From Nocardioides sp. YIM 152315 (lineage in GTDB: Bacteria > Actinomycetota > Actinomycetes > Propionibacteriales > Nocardioidaceae), in contig NZ_JARGER010000026.1 of NCBI RefSeq assembly GCF_029210375.1, positions 1-56,202 on the forward strand: 56,202 bases of DNA, in the 5' to 3' direction. A program made the translations under genes and the position numbers. Below, piece after piece: positions 43,986 through 53,152 of the stretch (its first letter is position 1; every line of letters begins with the position of its first letter). The notes under the pieces are model-generated. The model was not told the origin of the DNA. It saw only the letters and a list, made by a program, of their open reading frames with translations, and ran no database searches.

Positions 43986-45422
43986 TCAGTAGGCGCCGCG
44001 GTGCCCGACGACGGCGCCCACCGTGCGCCCCAGGATCCGCAGGTCGAGGGCCCAGGACCAGTTGTCGACGTAGTGCAGGTCGAGCCGGACCGACTCGTCC
44101 CAGCTGAGGTCGGAACGGCCCGACACCTGCCACAAGCCGGTGAGTCCCGGCTTGACGGCCAGCCGGTGCCGGGGGTCGCGCTCGTACTGCGCGACCTCGG
44201 TGGGGAGCGCCGGGCGCGGCCCCACCAGCGACATCTCGCCGCGGAGGACGTTGATCAGCTGGGGCAGCTCGTCGAGCGAGTAGCGCCGAAGGATCCTGCC
44301 GACGCGGGTGATGCGAGGGTCCTCGCGCATCTTGAACAGCACGTCGTCGCACTCGTTGCGCTGCGCCAGCTCGGCGAGCAGCTGCTCGGCATCGGTGCGC
44401 ATCGTGCGGAACTTGTACATCGTGAACGGGTCGCCGCCACGTCCGGTGCGGCGCTGGCTGTACAGCGCCGGCCCGGGCGAGTCCCAGCGGATGGCCAGGG
44501 CGATGGCCCCCAGCAGGGGGAGGAACGCGAGAAGCGCCAGACCGGCCAGGGCGCGGTCGGCGAGGTGCTTGGCTGCGCGCGCCACCGAGCGACCGGTGCG
44601 CGGCCGCACCCGGGCGAGGCTCAGCACGCCGGCCGACACGTGCCGGACCCGGGAGGGGACCACGTCGAGGAGGCCGGTGCCGACGTACACGTCGAGCCCC
44701 GCCTCGTGCGCCGACCAGCTGGTGCGGCGTACGGCGGCCGCGTCCAGGGAGCTCCCGGGCACCACGATGACGGCCTGGGCGCCGGTCGCCTCCGCGGCGA
44801 CGACGACGGCGTCGGCACCCAGCCACACGGGAACGGCGAAGAGGCCGGGATCCAGGCTCTCGGAGAGCGCCACCGGGTCGTCGGTGGCGAGACAGATCGA
44901 CGTGACGTCCCACCGGCGGCCGTCGTCGCGACGCAGCTCGTCCACCAGGGCGCCGACGTCGTCGAGACCGCCGGCGATCGCGACGCGCAGCGGGCGGGCG
45001 CCGACCAGGAGGTGCGGCGCGGCGGCCACGAGCGCGAGTGCTGCGGTCACCCCGACCTGGGCGTCCGACGCCAGCTGCGGAGCGAGCGTCTCGCCGGTGA
45101 CCCAGAACGCGAGCGCCATCACGACGCCGGCGCGCAACACCGCCCGCGCGCCGGAGGCCCGGTCGGAGGCGGTCCAGGCGCCCGACACGGCGAGCGCGAG
45201 GCACCACGCGAGCACGGTGACCCAGGCGAGTCGGGGTGTCGACTCTCCCGGGGCGAGCGCACCCGCGACGAGTACGACCGCGGTGGCGCCCGCCAGGTCG
45301 GCGGCCGGCAGCAGCTGTCGGATCCGGAGCCCGCGTGCACCGGGTCGGGCGACTCCGGAGGCGGCGCGGCCCTCCGGGGTCGCCCGGTGCGCGTCGAGCA
45401 GCGTCGACGTCAGTGAAGTCAC
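43986..45422 (-). CDS. polyprenyl-phosphate sugar-1-phosphate transferase (exopolysaccharide initiation)
   Basis: Initiating glycosyltransferase of 478 residues, WcaJ/WbaP-like. There are four predicted N-terminal helices, a CoA-binding-like middle region, a fifth membrane segment (ALAGLALLAFLPLLGAIALAI) and the C-terminal catalytic domain with SPGPALYSQRRTGRGG, FTMYKFRTM, DELPQLINVLRGEMSLVGPRP and the end GLTGLWQVSGRSDLSWDES. The start is GTG 45422, with GGGGGGAGA seven bases upstream. It transfers a sugar phosphate to undecaprenyl phosphate; no other glycan assembly genes are nearby in the window. Confidence 0.92.
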   Translation of the reverse strand: MTSLTSTLLDAHRATPEGRAASGVARPGARGLRIRQLLPAADLAGATAVVLVAGALAPGESTPRLAWVTVLAWCLALAVSGAWTASDRASGARAVLRAGVVMALAFWVTGETLAPQLASDAQVGVTAALALVAAAPHLLVGARPLRVAIAGGLDDVGALVDELRRDDGRRWDVTSICLATDDPVALSESLDPGLFAVPVWLGADAVVVAAEATGAQAVIVVPGSSLDAAAVRRTSWSAHEAGLDVYVGTGLLDVVPSRVRHVSAGVLSLARVRPRTGRSVARAAKHLADRALAGLALLAFLPLLGAIALAIRWDSPGPALYSQRRTGRGGDPFTMYKFRTMRTDAEQLLAELAQRNECDDVLFKMREDPRITRVGRILRRYSLDELPQLINVLRGEMSLVGPRPALPTEVAQYERDPRHRLAVKPGLTGLWQVSGRSDLSWDESVRLDLHYVDNWSWALDLRILGRTVGAVVGHRGAY

Positions 45423-45563
45423 GGTCGGTCTCCCCCCAAGCCTGCAGCCGACCTGCCAGCACTCCTCCCGAGTGGTGGTGGTGGTGCAGGTCTCGTGGCA
45501 GAAACCTAGGAAATCGGAGGCGTCGCTGGCATGCCCGAAATGAGGCAACCTGCGAGGTCGGCG

Positions 45564-46250
45564 TCAGCGCTGAGGTGGCTGCCAGCCCGCCGTGTTCGCC
45601 AGTCCGACCGCCGCGAGCTGGGAGGAGACCTCCAGCTTCGAGAGGATCGCCTTGACCTGGGTGCGCACGGTCGCCTCGGACACGAAGCTGCTCGCTGCGA
45701 TGTCGCGGACCGTGCGGCCCTGCATCAGCTCGCCGAGCACGGCCTCTTCGCGCGGCGTCAGCAGGGCGAGTCGCCGCTGGAGGGCGACGCGCTCGAGCCC
45801 CTGCTCGTGCCAGTGGCTGATGAGCGCCTCGCGCTCGGCCCGGTCGATGACCGGGAAGCCCTGGTTGATGCGCCTCACGGTCGAGAGGATCTCGTTCAGC
45901 GGCTGGGACTTGCTGAGCACCCGGCGGGCGCCGTGTCGGAGGCTCTCGCCCCAGCGGGCACGGTCGTTGGAGGCGGTGACGACCACCACGTTGGCGCCGG
46001 CCTTCACCATCGGTGTGATCAGGCGGACACCGTCGCCGACGCCGCCGAGGTCGAGGTCGAGCAGCACGATGCGTGGACGCAGTCGCACGACGGCCGACAG
46101 CACGGCCTGGGCGCCGCCCTCCTCGGGGATCGGGATCCGCTGCACGTCGTACCCCTCGAGGTTGAGCGCGAGCTCGAGGGACTCGGCGAACAGCGTGTGG
46201 TCCTCGACGATGAGGACCTTGAGCTTGCTGCGTGGAGTCGGCTCGCTCAT
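45564..46250 (-). CDS. NarL/LuxR-type response regulator
   Basis: Response regulator of 228 residues with a full receiver: acidic pocket in IVEDHTLFAESLELAL (Glu16, Asp17), phospho-acceptor in LLDLDLGG (Asp65), VVTASND and Lys in VLSKSQ. The LuxR HTH is LLTPREEAVLGELMQGRTVRDIAASSFVSEATVRTQVKAIL. The ATG overlaps the stop of the sensor kinase gene (ATGA), so the two form a two-component pair. It is directly upstream of the sugar transferase and likely controls it. Confidence 0.92.
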   Translation of the reverse strand: MSEPTPRSKLKVLIVEDHTLFAESLELALNLEGYDVQRIPIPEEGGAQAVLSAVVRLRPRIVLLDLDLGGVGDGVRLITPMVKAGANVVVVTASNDRARWGESLRHGARRVLSKSQPLNEILSTVRRINQGFPVIDRAEREALISHWHEQGLERVALQRRLALLTPREEAVLGELMQGRTVRDIAASSFVSEATVRTQVKAILSKLEVSSQLAAVGLANTAGWQPPQR

Positions 46251-47677
46251 GACCGGACGTCCAGGCATGCAGGGTGAGCGGCCGCGGCGAGCGACAGCAC
46301 GAACCGCGCCCCGTCGCGCCCGGGGGCCGGGTCGAACCGGAGGTGACCGCCGAGCCCTTCGGCGAGCAGGCGAGCGCTGGCCAGCCCGATCCCCTCGCCG
46401 GGTGATCGGACGCCGCGCGCACCCCACGTGAAGAGCCGTGGGCGCAGCTGGGGATCGACCCCCGGACCGTCGTCGCTGACGGAGACCTCGACGTCGTCGC
46501 CGACCGTGCGCGCCTCCAGGCGGACGATGCCGCCGGCGGCGTGTCGCCGGGCGTTCGAGAGCAGGACGTTGACGATCTCCGCGACGTCATCGGGACGGGC
46601 GATCACGACCTGTCCGCCGGGCTCCCACGCGATCGGCAGCCCGTCGGACTCGTGCCGCACGACCACGGGCCTCAAGGTGGCGTCGAGCTCGGTCGGTCCG
46701 GGGGCGGCCGTCGAGCGGTTGCCGAGGAGCCGGTCGAGCCGGCGCAGCTCCGCGGCCGTCATGTGCTGGAGCTGGTCGCGCCGCGGCCGGCTGATCTCGG
46801 CGCGGTGCAGGAGCTCGGTGGCGGTCGTGATCCCGGCGAGGGTGCTGCGGATCTCGTGCAGGCGCGCCTGGTCGGTGTGCCGGTCGTGCTCGACGGTCGC
46901 CAGGCGGCGGCGCAGCACGCGGAGCGCGGACACCTCGTCGACGATGGTGGCCCTCGCGCGGCCCGCCGCGGTCAGCAGGAACAGCGCGGCGGCGATCGTG
47001 TTCGCCACGGCGCCGGCGAACAGCACCCACTCCGTCGAGCCGGCCGACATCGCCGTGACCTGGCCGATCGCGAGGAGCACCGTGGCGACGGCGATCCGGT
47101 GCCGGAGGTCGGCGGTCAGGATGGGGGCGCGCAGGAGGCGCGCGGCGTTCCACAGCCCGACGACTCCCAGGCAGGCGACGACGGCCGCGTAGACCACGGC
47201 CGAGGGGACCGGCAGGGCGAGCTCGAGCCTGGCGATCCGGAGCAGGACCAGCACCAGTCCGATCAGCATGCCGACGCACAACGGGTCGTAGCGCACGGGG
47301 AGGCGGTCACCGCACACGACCAGGGTCCAGAGTCCGGCGGTGACGACGATCTGGAAGAGCGCGGCCCAGGTCGACTGCGCCGCGGGGTTCGTGGTGTCGC
47401 CGAGGATCAGCATGAACCAGTTGAGCTCCTGCAGCGCGAAGGCCGCGGTCGCCGTCACCAGCCAGGCCATCAACCGGTCCTGGGTGAGGTGCCACTGGAT
47501 GTAGAAGAAGACCGCGGCGCACAGGATGGCCACCCCGGAAACGAGCATGCACCGGGTGGCCGCGTCGCCGATGGCGTCGGCCCCGCCGCCCGCCTCACCG
47601 GCCGTCAGCGCCGCCACCACCAGGAGTGCCGCCGCACCGGCAGCGACGGTCGAGCGAACGGCTCCGTCGTACGTCAC
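46247..47677 (-). CDS. membrane sensor histidine kinase
   Basis: Kinase of 476 residues. Seven or eight predicted membrane helices fill residues 8-240, with no large extracellular loop, so it probably senses within the membrane. A short coiled region follows, then the phospho-acceptor His274 in RLHEIRSTLAGI, an N box (VLLSNARRHA) and G boxes (SDDGPGVDP, GEGIGLASARLLAEGLGG). GTG 47677 has GGAGGGGGAGGG upstream. It is coupled to the response regulator. Confidence 0.92.
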   Translation of the reverse strand: MTYDGAVRSTVAAGAAALLVVAALTAGEAGGGADAIGDAATRCMLVSGVAILCAAVFFYIQWHLTQDRLMAWLVTATAAFALQELNWFMLILGDTTNPAAQSTWAALFQIVVTAGLWTLVVCGDRLPVRYDPLCVGMLIGLVLVLLRIARLELALPVPSAVVYAAVVACLGVVGLWNAARLLRAPILTADLRHRIAVATVLLAIGQVTAMSAGSTEWVLFAGAVANTIAAALFLLTAAGRARATIVDEVSALRVLRRRLATVEHDRHTDQARLHEIRSTLAGITTATELLHRAEISRPRRDQLQHMTAAELRRLDRLLGNRSTAAPGPTELDATLRPVVVRHESDGLPIAWEPGGQVVIARPDDVAEIVNVLLSNARRHAAGGIVRLEARTVGDDVEVSVSDDGPGVDPQLRPRLFTWGARGVRSPGEGIGLASARLLAEGLGGHLRFDPAPGRDGARFVLSLAAAAHPACLDVRS

Positions 47678-48011
47678 CGTGCCCTCCCCCTCCGGCGCTG
47701 CACCGAGACACCGCCTCGGACCTCGGCCAGCCCCCGGTCGACAGCCCTCACGACGGAATCCCGCGTGCAATGCCCTGTTGGCGTCAATATCGCTACTGAA
47801 CGCCCCTGATTTCGACCGAGTTGATGACGTATCCCCCAGATTGGGGATAGGAACCGGCAACACTCGACCATCCCTCGTGCCCGAGTATGCCGGGGAGGAA
47901 GTCCTCCCGGGCCACTTTCCACTCCTCGAAGTGGAGGCGCATGCCGAATGCAGGGGACATTGCCGGTCCCTTGCTGCGCGCACTCGACGCGCGGCGCCAC
48001 GATGGACGGCA
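47678..48011. promoter_or_regulatory. 334-bp divergent control region with several hairpins
   Basis: No gene is visible between the sensor kinase and the plus-strand LuxR-type gene. Hairpins seen: TATCCCC-N6-GGGGATA (47830-47849); GGGAGGA-AG-TCCTCCC (47893-47908); CCACT-N6-AGTGG (about 47919-47934); and a longer pairing of ACCGGCAA (47853-47860) with TTGCCGGT (47960-47967) that encloses the others. The last part would form the LuxR-type leader. Confidence 0.5.
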
Positions 48012-48740
48012 ATGCCCGCGCCCCCTCCTCCCCCCCAGAGTGCGGCGGTCGGATCGTCTCCCGGCGAGGAGCGAAGCCCCACCGTCGGAGTCGTGCTCGC
48101 CTCCGACCAGCACCTGATCGCGGAGGCCGTGGCTGCTGCGCTGGCGAGCCGGGGGTTCCGGATCACCGTGCTCGCCTGGCCGCGCGGAGGCCGCGCCACA
48201 CCCGTGCAACGCCAGCTCGGCATGATCGTCGCGGACGTGGGCGTCCTCCTGTACGACGTCGACATGTCCCTGCGGATGACGGAGGCGAGGGGCCTGCTCC
48301 GGTCGTGGTCGGGACCGTGGCTCGTGCTCACCGGCACGTCCCCGGGCCCGGTCTGGGGCGGCCTGGGCAGGTCCGGCGCCGCCGCGGTCCGACCGAGCAA
48401 CCTGTCCCTCTCGGAGGTGGAGTCGCTCGTCCGCCGCATCGCCGCCGGGGACCCGGAGCCCGAGAGCGAGAGCGAGCAGATGGAGGAGTACGTCGCCGCC
48501 TGGCGCGAGCTGCAGGAGCGGCACGGGAACCTGCAGGGCCGGCTCGACAGCCTGGCTCCGCGCGAGCTCGAGGTCCTGGTGATGCTCTACCGGGGCGTGC
48601 GGGTGCAGACGATCGCACAGCGCCTCGGGCTGTCCGAGACGACGGTCCGCACCCAGGTCCGCGCCGTGCTGCGCAAGCTCGGCGCCCGGTCTCAGCTCGG
48701 CGCCGTCGCGATGCTGCACGCCATCGACAGGGCGCTCTGA
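48012..48740 (+). CDS. LuxR-type regulator with atypical receiver-like domain
   Basis: Protein of 242 residues. The N-terminal domain has the receiver layout (VGVVLASDQHLIAEAVAAAL; VLLYDVDMSLRM), with Asp present at the central strand but the first acidic pair reduced to one Asp and no clear Lys. A charged linker (PESESEQMEEYVAAWRELQ) leads to the LuxR HTH: LAPRELEVLVMLYRGVRVQTIAQRLGLSETTVRTQVRAVL. The only plus-strand gene of the four regulators. Start ATG 48012. Confidence 0.87.
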   Translation: MPAPPPPPQSAAVGSSPGEERSPTVGVVLASDQHLIAEAVAAALASRGFRITVLAWPRGGRATPVQRQLGMIVADVGVLLYDVDMSLRMTEARGLLRSWSGPWLVLTGTSPGPVWGGLGRSGAAAVRPSNLSLSEVESLVRRIAAGDPEPESESEQMEEYVAAWRELQERHGNLQGRLDSLAPRELEVLVMLYRGVRVQTIAQRLGLSETTVRTQVRAVLRKLGARSQLGAVAMLHAIDRAL

Positions 48741-48756
48741 CCGCGGCGCGCCGGGG

Positions 48757-49515
48757 TCAGTCGACCGGCGACTGCCAGCCGACCTGGTGGGCCAGGCCGA
48801 CGGCCGCGAGCTGGGACGAGACGCCGAGCTTGGCGAGGATCGACTTCACCTGGGTGCGGACCGTCGCCTCGGAGACGTACGACGTAGCCGCGATCTCGCG
48901 CACCGTCCGGCCGTGGGTGAGGTTGCCGAGCACCTGCGACTCGCGGACGGTCAGCTGCTCGAGCCGAGCGCGGACGTGCTGGTGCTGCGCGCGGCGCTCC
49001 TGCCACACCCGGAGCAGGTCGTCGCGCTCGCCCGGTGCGAGCACGGGCAGGCCGGAGTCGATGCGGCGCAGCACGGCGAGGATCTCGTTGAGCTGAGCGG
49101 TCTTGCTGATCGTCTTGCGCGCACCCTGGGCCAGGCACTGTCCCCAGCGCGCCCGGTCCTGGTCGGCCGTCACGACGACCACCGCGCATCCGCTCTGGAC
49201 GAGGGAGGGCACCAGGCGCGCCCCGTCGCCGAACTGGCCGAGGTCGAGGTCCAGCAGGACGATGCCGGGCCGGCTGCGCGAGACCTGCGCCAGCAGGTTG
49301 GCCGAGCGGCCGGGGCTGGCCGGCACCTCGGCTCGGCGTACCTCGTATCCGGCGCGGGAGAGCGCGAGCTCGAGCGACTCTGCGAAGAGCGGGTGGTCGT
49401 CGATCAGCAGGACCCGCTGCCGGCGCAGGCCGCGACCGCTGGGCGGCACCACCCCGCTCGGAGCGGGCGCGGTGACGGACTCGCGGACGGTGGCGGTGGT
49501 CTCGTGCGTGGTCAC
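48757..49515 (-). CDS. NarL/LuxR-type response regulator, paralogue of the one at 45564
   Basis: Response regulator of about 252 residues. The receiver is intact: LIDDHPLFAESLELAL (acidic pair), LLDLDLGQFGDG (phospho-acceptor), VVTADQD and Lys in TISKTAQ. The HTH is LTVRESQVLGNLTHGRTVREIAATSYVSEATVRTQVKSIL. It is very similar to the regulator at 45564, including the shared FAESLELAL stretch, so the two arose by duplication. The start is uncertain: GTG 49515 is chosen, while ATGs at 49614 and 49629 would add a low-complexity N terminus. Confidence 0.88.
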   Translation of the reverse strand: MTTHETTATVRESVTAPAPSGVVPPSGRGLRRQRVLLIDDHPLFAESLELALSRAGYEVRRAEVPASPGRSANLLAQVSRSRPGIVLLDLDLGQFGDGARLVPSLVQSGCAVVVVTADQDRARWGQCLAQGARKTISKTAQLNEILAVLRRIDSGLPVLAPGERDDLLRVWQERRAQHQHVRARLEQLTVRESQVLGNLTHGRTVREIAATSYVSEATVRTQVKSILAKLGVSSQLAAVGLAHQVGWQSPVD

Positions 49516-49727
49516 GACGGCAAGGCTCGCCGAGAGCCGGTGGCCGGTGGGTCGCGATGCCGACCGGGATACCCCATCTTCGGGACGCGGCGGCCCGCCA
49601 GCCGGCCGCACCATCTCGATGCCGCCCATGGGGTGGCGGCGTCGGCTGCCCGGACGCCCGCAGACTTCTCGGGGTTGGCGGGAGCCGCGCAGGTGTCTCG
49701 ATGGCTGACCGGCTGGCGAACCAGATC

Positions 49728-49755
49728 GGGTGACCTGTGGGGGGTCAGGTCACCC
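49728..49755 (-). terminator. terminator hairpin after the acyltransferase gene
   Basis: A perfect 10-bp inverted repeat GGGTGACCTG/CAGGTCACCC with an 8-nt loop lies 12 bases after the acyltransferase stop. It sits in the 252-bp gap before the response regulator gene; I see nothing else in that gap. Confidence 0.65.
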
Positions 49756-49767
49756 TGCCTCGCAGTA

Positions 49768-50424
49768 TCAGCGCCGCGCCGGGTGGCGGTCATCACCAAA
49801 ACTCGGCGACCGTCCGTCGGTGACCTGCTCCTCCAGCCGTCCCTTCCACTCGACGTAGCGGCGGTCGGTGACGGGGCAGCGGAACGTGCTGCGGCCGACG
49901 CTCTCGAGGGGTACGCCGGCGTGTCCGACCCAGCGCACCTGTCGAGCGGGCACGCCGGCGACCAGCGCGAAGTCCGCCACGTCCCGGGTCACGACGGCGC
50001 CCGCGGCGACCATGGCCCACCGGCCGATGCTCACGGGCGCGATGCAGACGGCCCGTGCGCCGATCGAGGCGCCCTCGCCGACGTGGACCCCCACGGGCTG
50101 CCAGTCGTCGGCGGTCTTGAGCACCCCGTCGGTCGTGACCGCGCGCGGGTAGGAGTCGTTGGTGAGCACGGCAGCGGGCCCGATGAAGGAGTTGCTCTCG
50201 ACGAAGGCCGGCTCGTAGACCAGCGCGTCGTCCTGGATCTTGCACCGATCGCCGATCACCACGCCCGGGCCGAGGTAGGCGCCCCGGCCGATGATGCACT
50301 CCCTGCCCACGACGACCTCTTCCCGCACCCGGGCGAGGTGCCAGATGACGGTTCCCTCGCCGATGATGGCGTCGGGATCGACATCGGCGGTGCCCTGGAC
50401 CGTGGTCTCTGGAGAGATCGTCAT
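49768..50424 (-). CDS. hexapeptide-repeat acyltransferase (sugar N/O-acetyltransferase)
   Basis: Left-handed beta-helix acetyltransferase of 218 residues. Hexapeptide turns run from ADVDPDAIIGEGTVIWHLARVREEVVVG to IGRWAMVAAGAVVTRDV, ending in the usual VAGVPARQVRWVG. This is the WbpD/WlbB-like group that acetylates UDP-amino sugars for surface polysaccharide. The C-terminal extension (FRCPVTDRRYVEW) is also typical. Start ATG 50424, or GTG 50442. It fits a polysaccharide role with the sugar transferase of this block. Confidence 0.88.
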   Translation of the reverse strand: MTISPETTVQGTADVDPDAIIGEGTVIWHLARVREEVVVGRECIIGRGAYLGPGVVIGDRCKIQDDALVYEPAFVESNSFIGPAAVLTNDSYPRAVTTDGVLKTADDWQPVGVHVGEGASIGARAVCIAPVSIGRWAMVAAGAVVTRDVADFALVAGVPARQVRWVGHAGVPLESVGRSTFRCPVTDRRYVEWKGRLEEQVTDGRSPSFGDDRHPARR

Positions 50425-50523
50425 GCCGACATCAGAAGGCACGGTCGGTGTGCTCGGGCGCTAGTTCCGGGCCGCTCCCCAATAGTCGGGACCGGGTCGG
50501 CGGCCGATCGGCTCCGCCGAGGG

Positions 50524-52962
50524 TCACCGACGAGGGCCGACGTCGTCGCGCCAGTCCTGCCACTGTCGTCGCAGCACCGTCGGCAGGTCGCCGGCGAGCG
50601 CCTCGTCGAGCAGCGCCACCTGGGCACCGGTGAGCGTCAGCGCGGGACGCGCCCGGCCGACGACCTGGGCGAAGGCCTGACCGCGAGTCGCCCAGCGGGG
50701 CGCCTCGCGCAGGTAGCGCTCGACGTACGGCGCGAGGAGCTCCGCCTGCTCGGGGGACCAGAGCCCGGTGAGGTGCGCGCTGAAGGCGCGGTTGCCGACC
50801 GCCGGGTCCGCGGCGTCGCGCCAGGCCGCCTCCTTCGCGTCCGTGGTGGGACGAGCGGCCAGCGCCGTGGCGGCGCCGACCTCGGCGTCGGTGCCCGGGT
50901 CGCGGGTCCGCTCGGCCTCGATCCGGTCCGCGTCGAGGGCGCCCAGGGCCGCCAGCCGGCGGACGACCTGCCAGCGCAGGGTCGGTGGGAGCGCCAGCTC
51001 GCCGACCCGGCCGGTCTCGAGCCAGCCGGCGAGCCCCTCGGCGTCGTGCGACCCCGCTGCCACCCCCTGCGCGAACGCCAGGGCGAGCTCGGGCGACGTG
51101 GAGTGCAGGAGTCCGGTGCGGCACGCCGCCGCGAGCCGCTCGAGGGCGTCGCCCGCCCTCGCCGCCGGGACCCGGAGGACGACCACCCGCCGGAGGACGT
51201 GGGCGAGCACTGCGGTGACGACGGTGGGGTTCCCCTCGCCCGGCAGGTGGCGCTCGACGACGTCGACGAACGTGCTCCCCGAGAGTTCGCCGGTCTCGAC
51301 CCGGTCGACCAGCGAGGCCCACAGCACCGCCCGCACCAGGTCGTCCTCGATCCGGCAGAGGCCGTCGTCGATCGCCCGCCGCGACCGGTCGTCGAGCACG
51401 ATCCGGGCGAAGGTCTCACCGTGCGCGTTGGGCACGACGACCCGACCGGCGAGGGCGGGCAGCGGCACCGGGTCGTCGGCCACGTCGACGAGCAGGCTGT
51501 CGGTCTCGACCAGCGCGTCGTCGTACGCCGTGACGCGCACGCGGTGCGGCCGGATGCCGTCGCGGTGGAGCACCGGGACGTCGCCGTCGCGCTCGACGCG
51601 CACGGTGTCGAACCCACTGTGTCGCAGCCACACCTCCACCCACGCGCGGACGTCGCGGTCGGTCGCCTCCGCGAGCGCGTCGACGAAGTCGGGCAGCGTG
51701 GCGTTGGCGAACCGGTGCCGCGTCAGGTGGAGGTTGACCCCGCGCAGGAAGGGCTCGTCGCCCAGCCAGGTGGCGAGCTGCCGGAGCACGGAGTTGCCCT
51801 TCGCGTAGGAGATCGCGTCGAAGATCGTCGCCGCGCTGTCGACGTCGGGCACCTCCTCGGGTCTCGGGGCGACCGGGTGCGTCGAGCGTCGCTCGTCGGC
51901 GACGTACGCCGTCGGCTTCTGCGTGACCTCGTGCGCGACCTGCGCCCCGGACCAGCCGGCGGCGTCGGCCGCCACCCGGTAGCCCATGTAGTCGGCGAAG
52001 GACTCCTGCAGCCAGGTGTCCTCCCACCAGGTCATCGTCATCAGGTCGCCGAACCACATGTGCGACATCTCGTGGGCGATGATCGACGCCCGCAGGACCC
52101 GGACGTCGGCGGGCACCTGGCCACGGGGGAGCAGCTCGTCGCGGTAGGTCACGCACCCGGGCATCTCCTGGGCGCCCCAGTTGAGCCCGGGCACGAACAC
52201 CTGGTCGTAGGAGTCGAACGCGTACGGCTCGTCGAAGATCTCCGCGTAGTGGTCGAAGCAGTCCTCGGTGATCGTGCGGAGCTCGTCGGCGTCCCGCGCG
52301 AGCTCCTCGGCGAGCGACGCGCGCGCGTGCCAGGCGAAGGGCAGGCCCGCGTGCTCAAAGCGCTCGGACGCCCAGGGGCCGGCGGCCACCACGAACAGCG
52401 CCGGCGGGATCGGCGGGGTCGTGGTGAAGGTCCACCGGCCGTGCTCCGCGGCGAGCGTGCGTCCGTTGGCGAGCACGGTCCAGCGCGGGTCGGACACGAC
52501 GCTCGTGGCGATCGGCGCCTTGAGGTCGTTCTGGTCGAAGCACGCGAAGACCTTCTGTGCGATGTCCATGCCCAGGTAGGCGCCCACGTAGGTCTCGCCG
52601 TCGGCCGGGTCGACGAACCGGTGCATGCCGTCGCCGTCGGTGACGTACGGGAGCCGGCCGTCGACGACCACGACGTTCGCCTCACCGTCGGGGTCGGTGC
52701 GCAGGTGCTCGAGGCGGATCCGGTGGCCGTCGTACGACGCGTCCGTGGTCGCGCCGTTGACGGTGACCGACAGCTCCTCGGCCGCCGTCAGCTCGAGGAA
52801 CGTCGACGGGAGGGTGGAGCGGAAGCGCACGACCGTCCGGGACCCGAACGTCGCACCTCCGGCGTCGCTCAGGTCGAGCGCGACGGCGTACTCGACGTCG
52901 GAGAGGGCGGCGGCCCTGGCGCGGGCCTCGGCGAGGGTGAGGGAGGGCACAGCTTCGGACAC
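50524..52962 (-). CDS. pepN: aminopeptidase N (M1 family)
   Basis: Zinc aminopeptidase of 812 residues. The exopeptidase motif appears as GAQEMPG (G-x-M-E-N in most members, here Q-E-M-P-G). The zinc site is HEMSH (His297, His301) with Glu320 in LQESFADY at the standard spacing, followed by the transition-state Tyr in IFDAISYAKG. The C-terminal ERAP1-like helical domain covers roughly residues 470-812. GTG 52962 start with no clear ribosome-binding site. It degrades peptides in the cytoplasm. Confidence 0.93.
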   Translation of the reverse strand: MSEAVPSLTLAEARARAAALSDVEYAVALDLSDAGGATFGSRTVVRFRSTLPSTFLELTAAEELSVTVNGATTDASYDGHRIRLEHLRTDPDGEANVVVVDGRLPYVTDGDGMHRFVDPADGETYVGAYLGMDIAQKVFACFDQNDLKAPIATSVVSDPRWTVLANGRTLAAEHGRWTFTTTPPIPPALFVVAAGPWASERFEHAGLPFAWHARASLAEELARDADELRTITEDCFDHYAEIFDEPYAFDSYDQVFVPGLNWGAQEMPGCVTYRDELLPRGQVPADVRVLRASIIAHEMSHMWFGDLMTMTWWEDTWLQESFADYMGYRVAADAAGWSGAQVAHEVTQKPTAYVADERRSTHPVAPRPEEVPDVDSAATIFDAISYAKGNSVLRQLATWLGDEPFLRGVNLHLTRHRFANATLPDFVDALAEATDRDVRAWVEVWLRHSGFDTVRVERDGDVPVLHRDGIRPHRVRVTAYDDALVETDSLLVDVADDPVPLPALAGRVVVPNAHGETFARIVLDDRSRRAIDDGLCRIEDDLVRAVLWASLVDRVETGELSGSTFVDVVERHLPGEGNPTVVTAVLAHVLRRVVVLRVPAARAGDALERLAAACRTGLLHSTSPELALAFAQGVAAGSHDAEGLAGWLETGRVGELALPPTLRWQVVRRLAALGALDADRIEAERTRDPGTDAEVGAATALAARPTTDAKEAAWRDAADPAVGNRAFSAHLTGLWSPEQAELLAPYVERYLREAPRWATRGQAFAQVVGRARPALTLTGAQVALLDEALAGDLPTVLRRQWQDWRDDVGPRR

Positions 52963-53037
52963 TACGACGCCGAGGTGTCGGACCTCGCGCTCCGGGCAGC
53001 CGAGGAGCTGGATTTCGCCTGATCGCGGCGGCGCCGC

Positions 53038-53152
53038 TAGGCTTGCGAGGTTGCCTCGGCGAGGGAGCGCGTCACGTGCTCCGTGATCGACAGGGCTGGC
53101 TGGACCTCCCGGGTCTGCCCGCTCGATCTGCAGGGTGCTCGATCTGCAGCGT
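53038..53152 (+). promoter_or_regulatory. rplY upstream region with candidate -10 and tandem 16-bp repeat
   Basis: The 256-bp gap 52963-53218 contains TAGGCT (53038-53043, candidate -10), a symmetric CACGTG at about 53077, and two tandem 16-bp units GCTCGATCTGCAG(G/C)GT at 53121-53136 and 53137-53152. No gene is seen. The leader to rplY would be over 160 nt. Confidence 0.4.

Noticed and set aside
47674..48012. A 112-codon minus-strand gene in the regulator control region
   Set aside because: Arg/Gly-rich translation without family features, overlapping the leader of the kinase and the hairpins. No ribosome-binding site.
48787..53022. Open frame of over 1400 codons on the plus strand opposite pepN and the acetyltransferase
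   Set aside because: It is antisense to clear M1 aminopeptidase and hexapeptide transferase genes and has no recognisable protein features.
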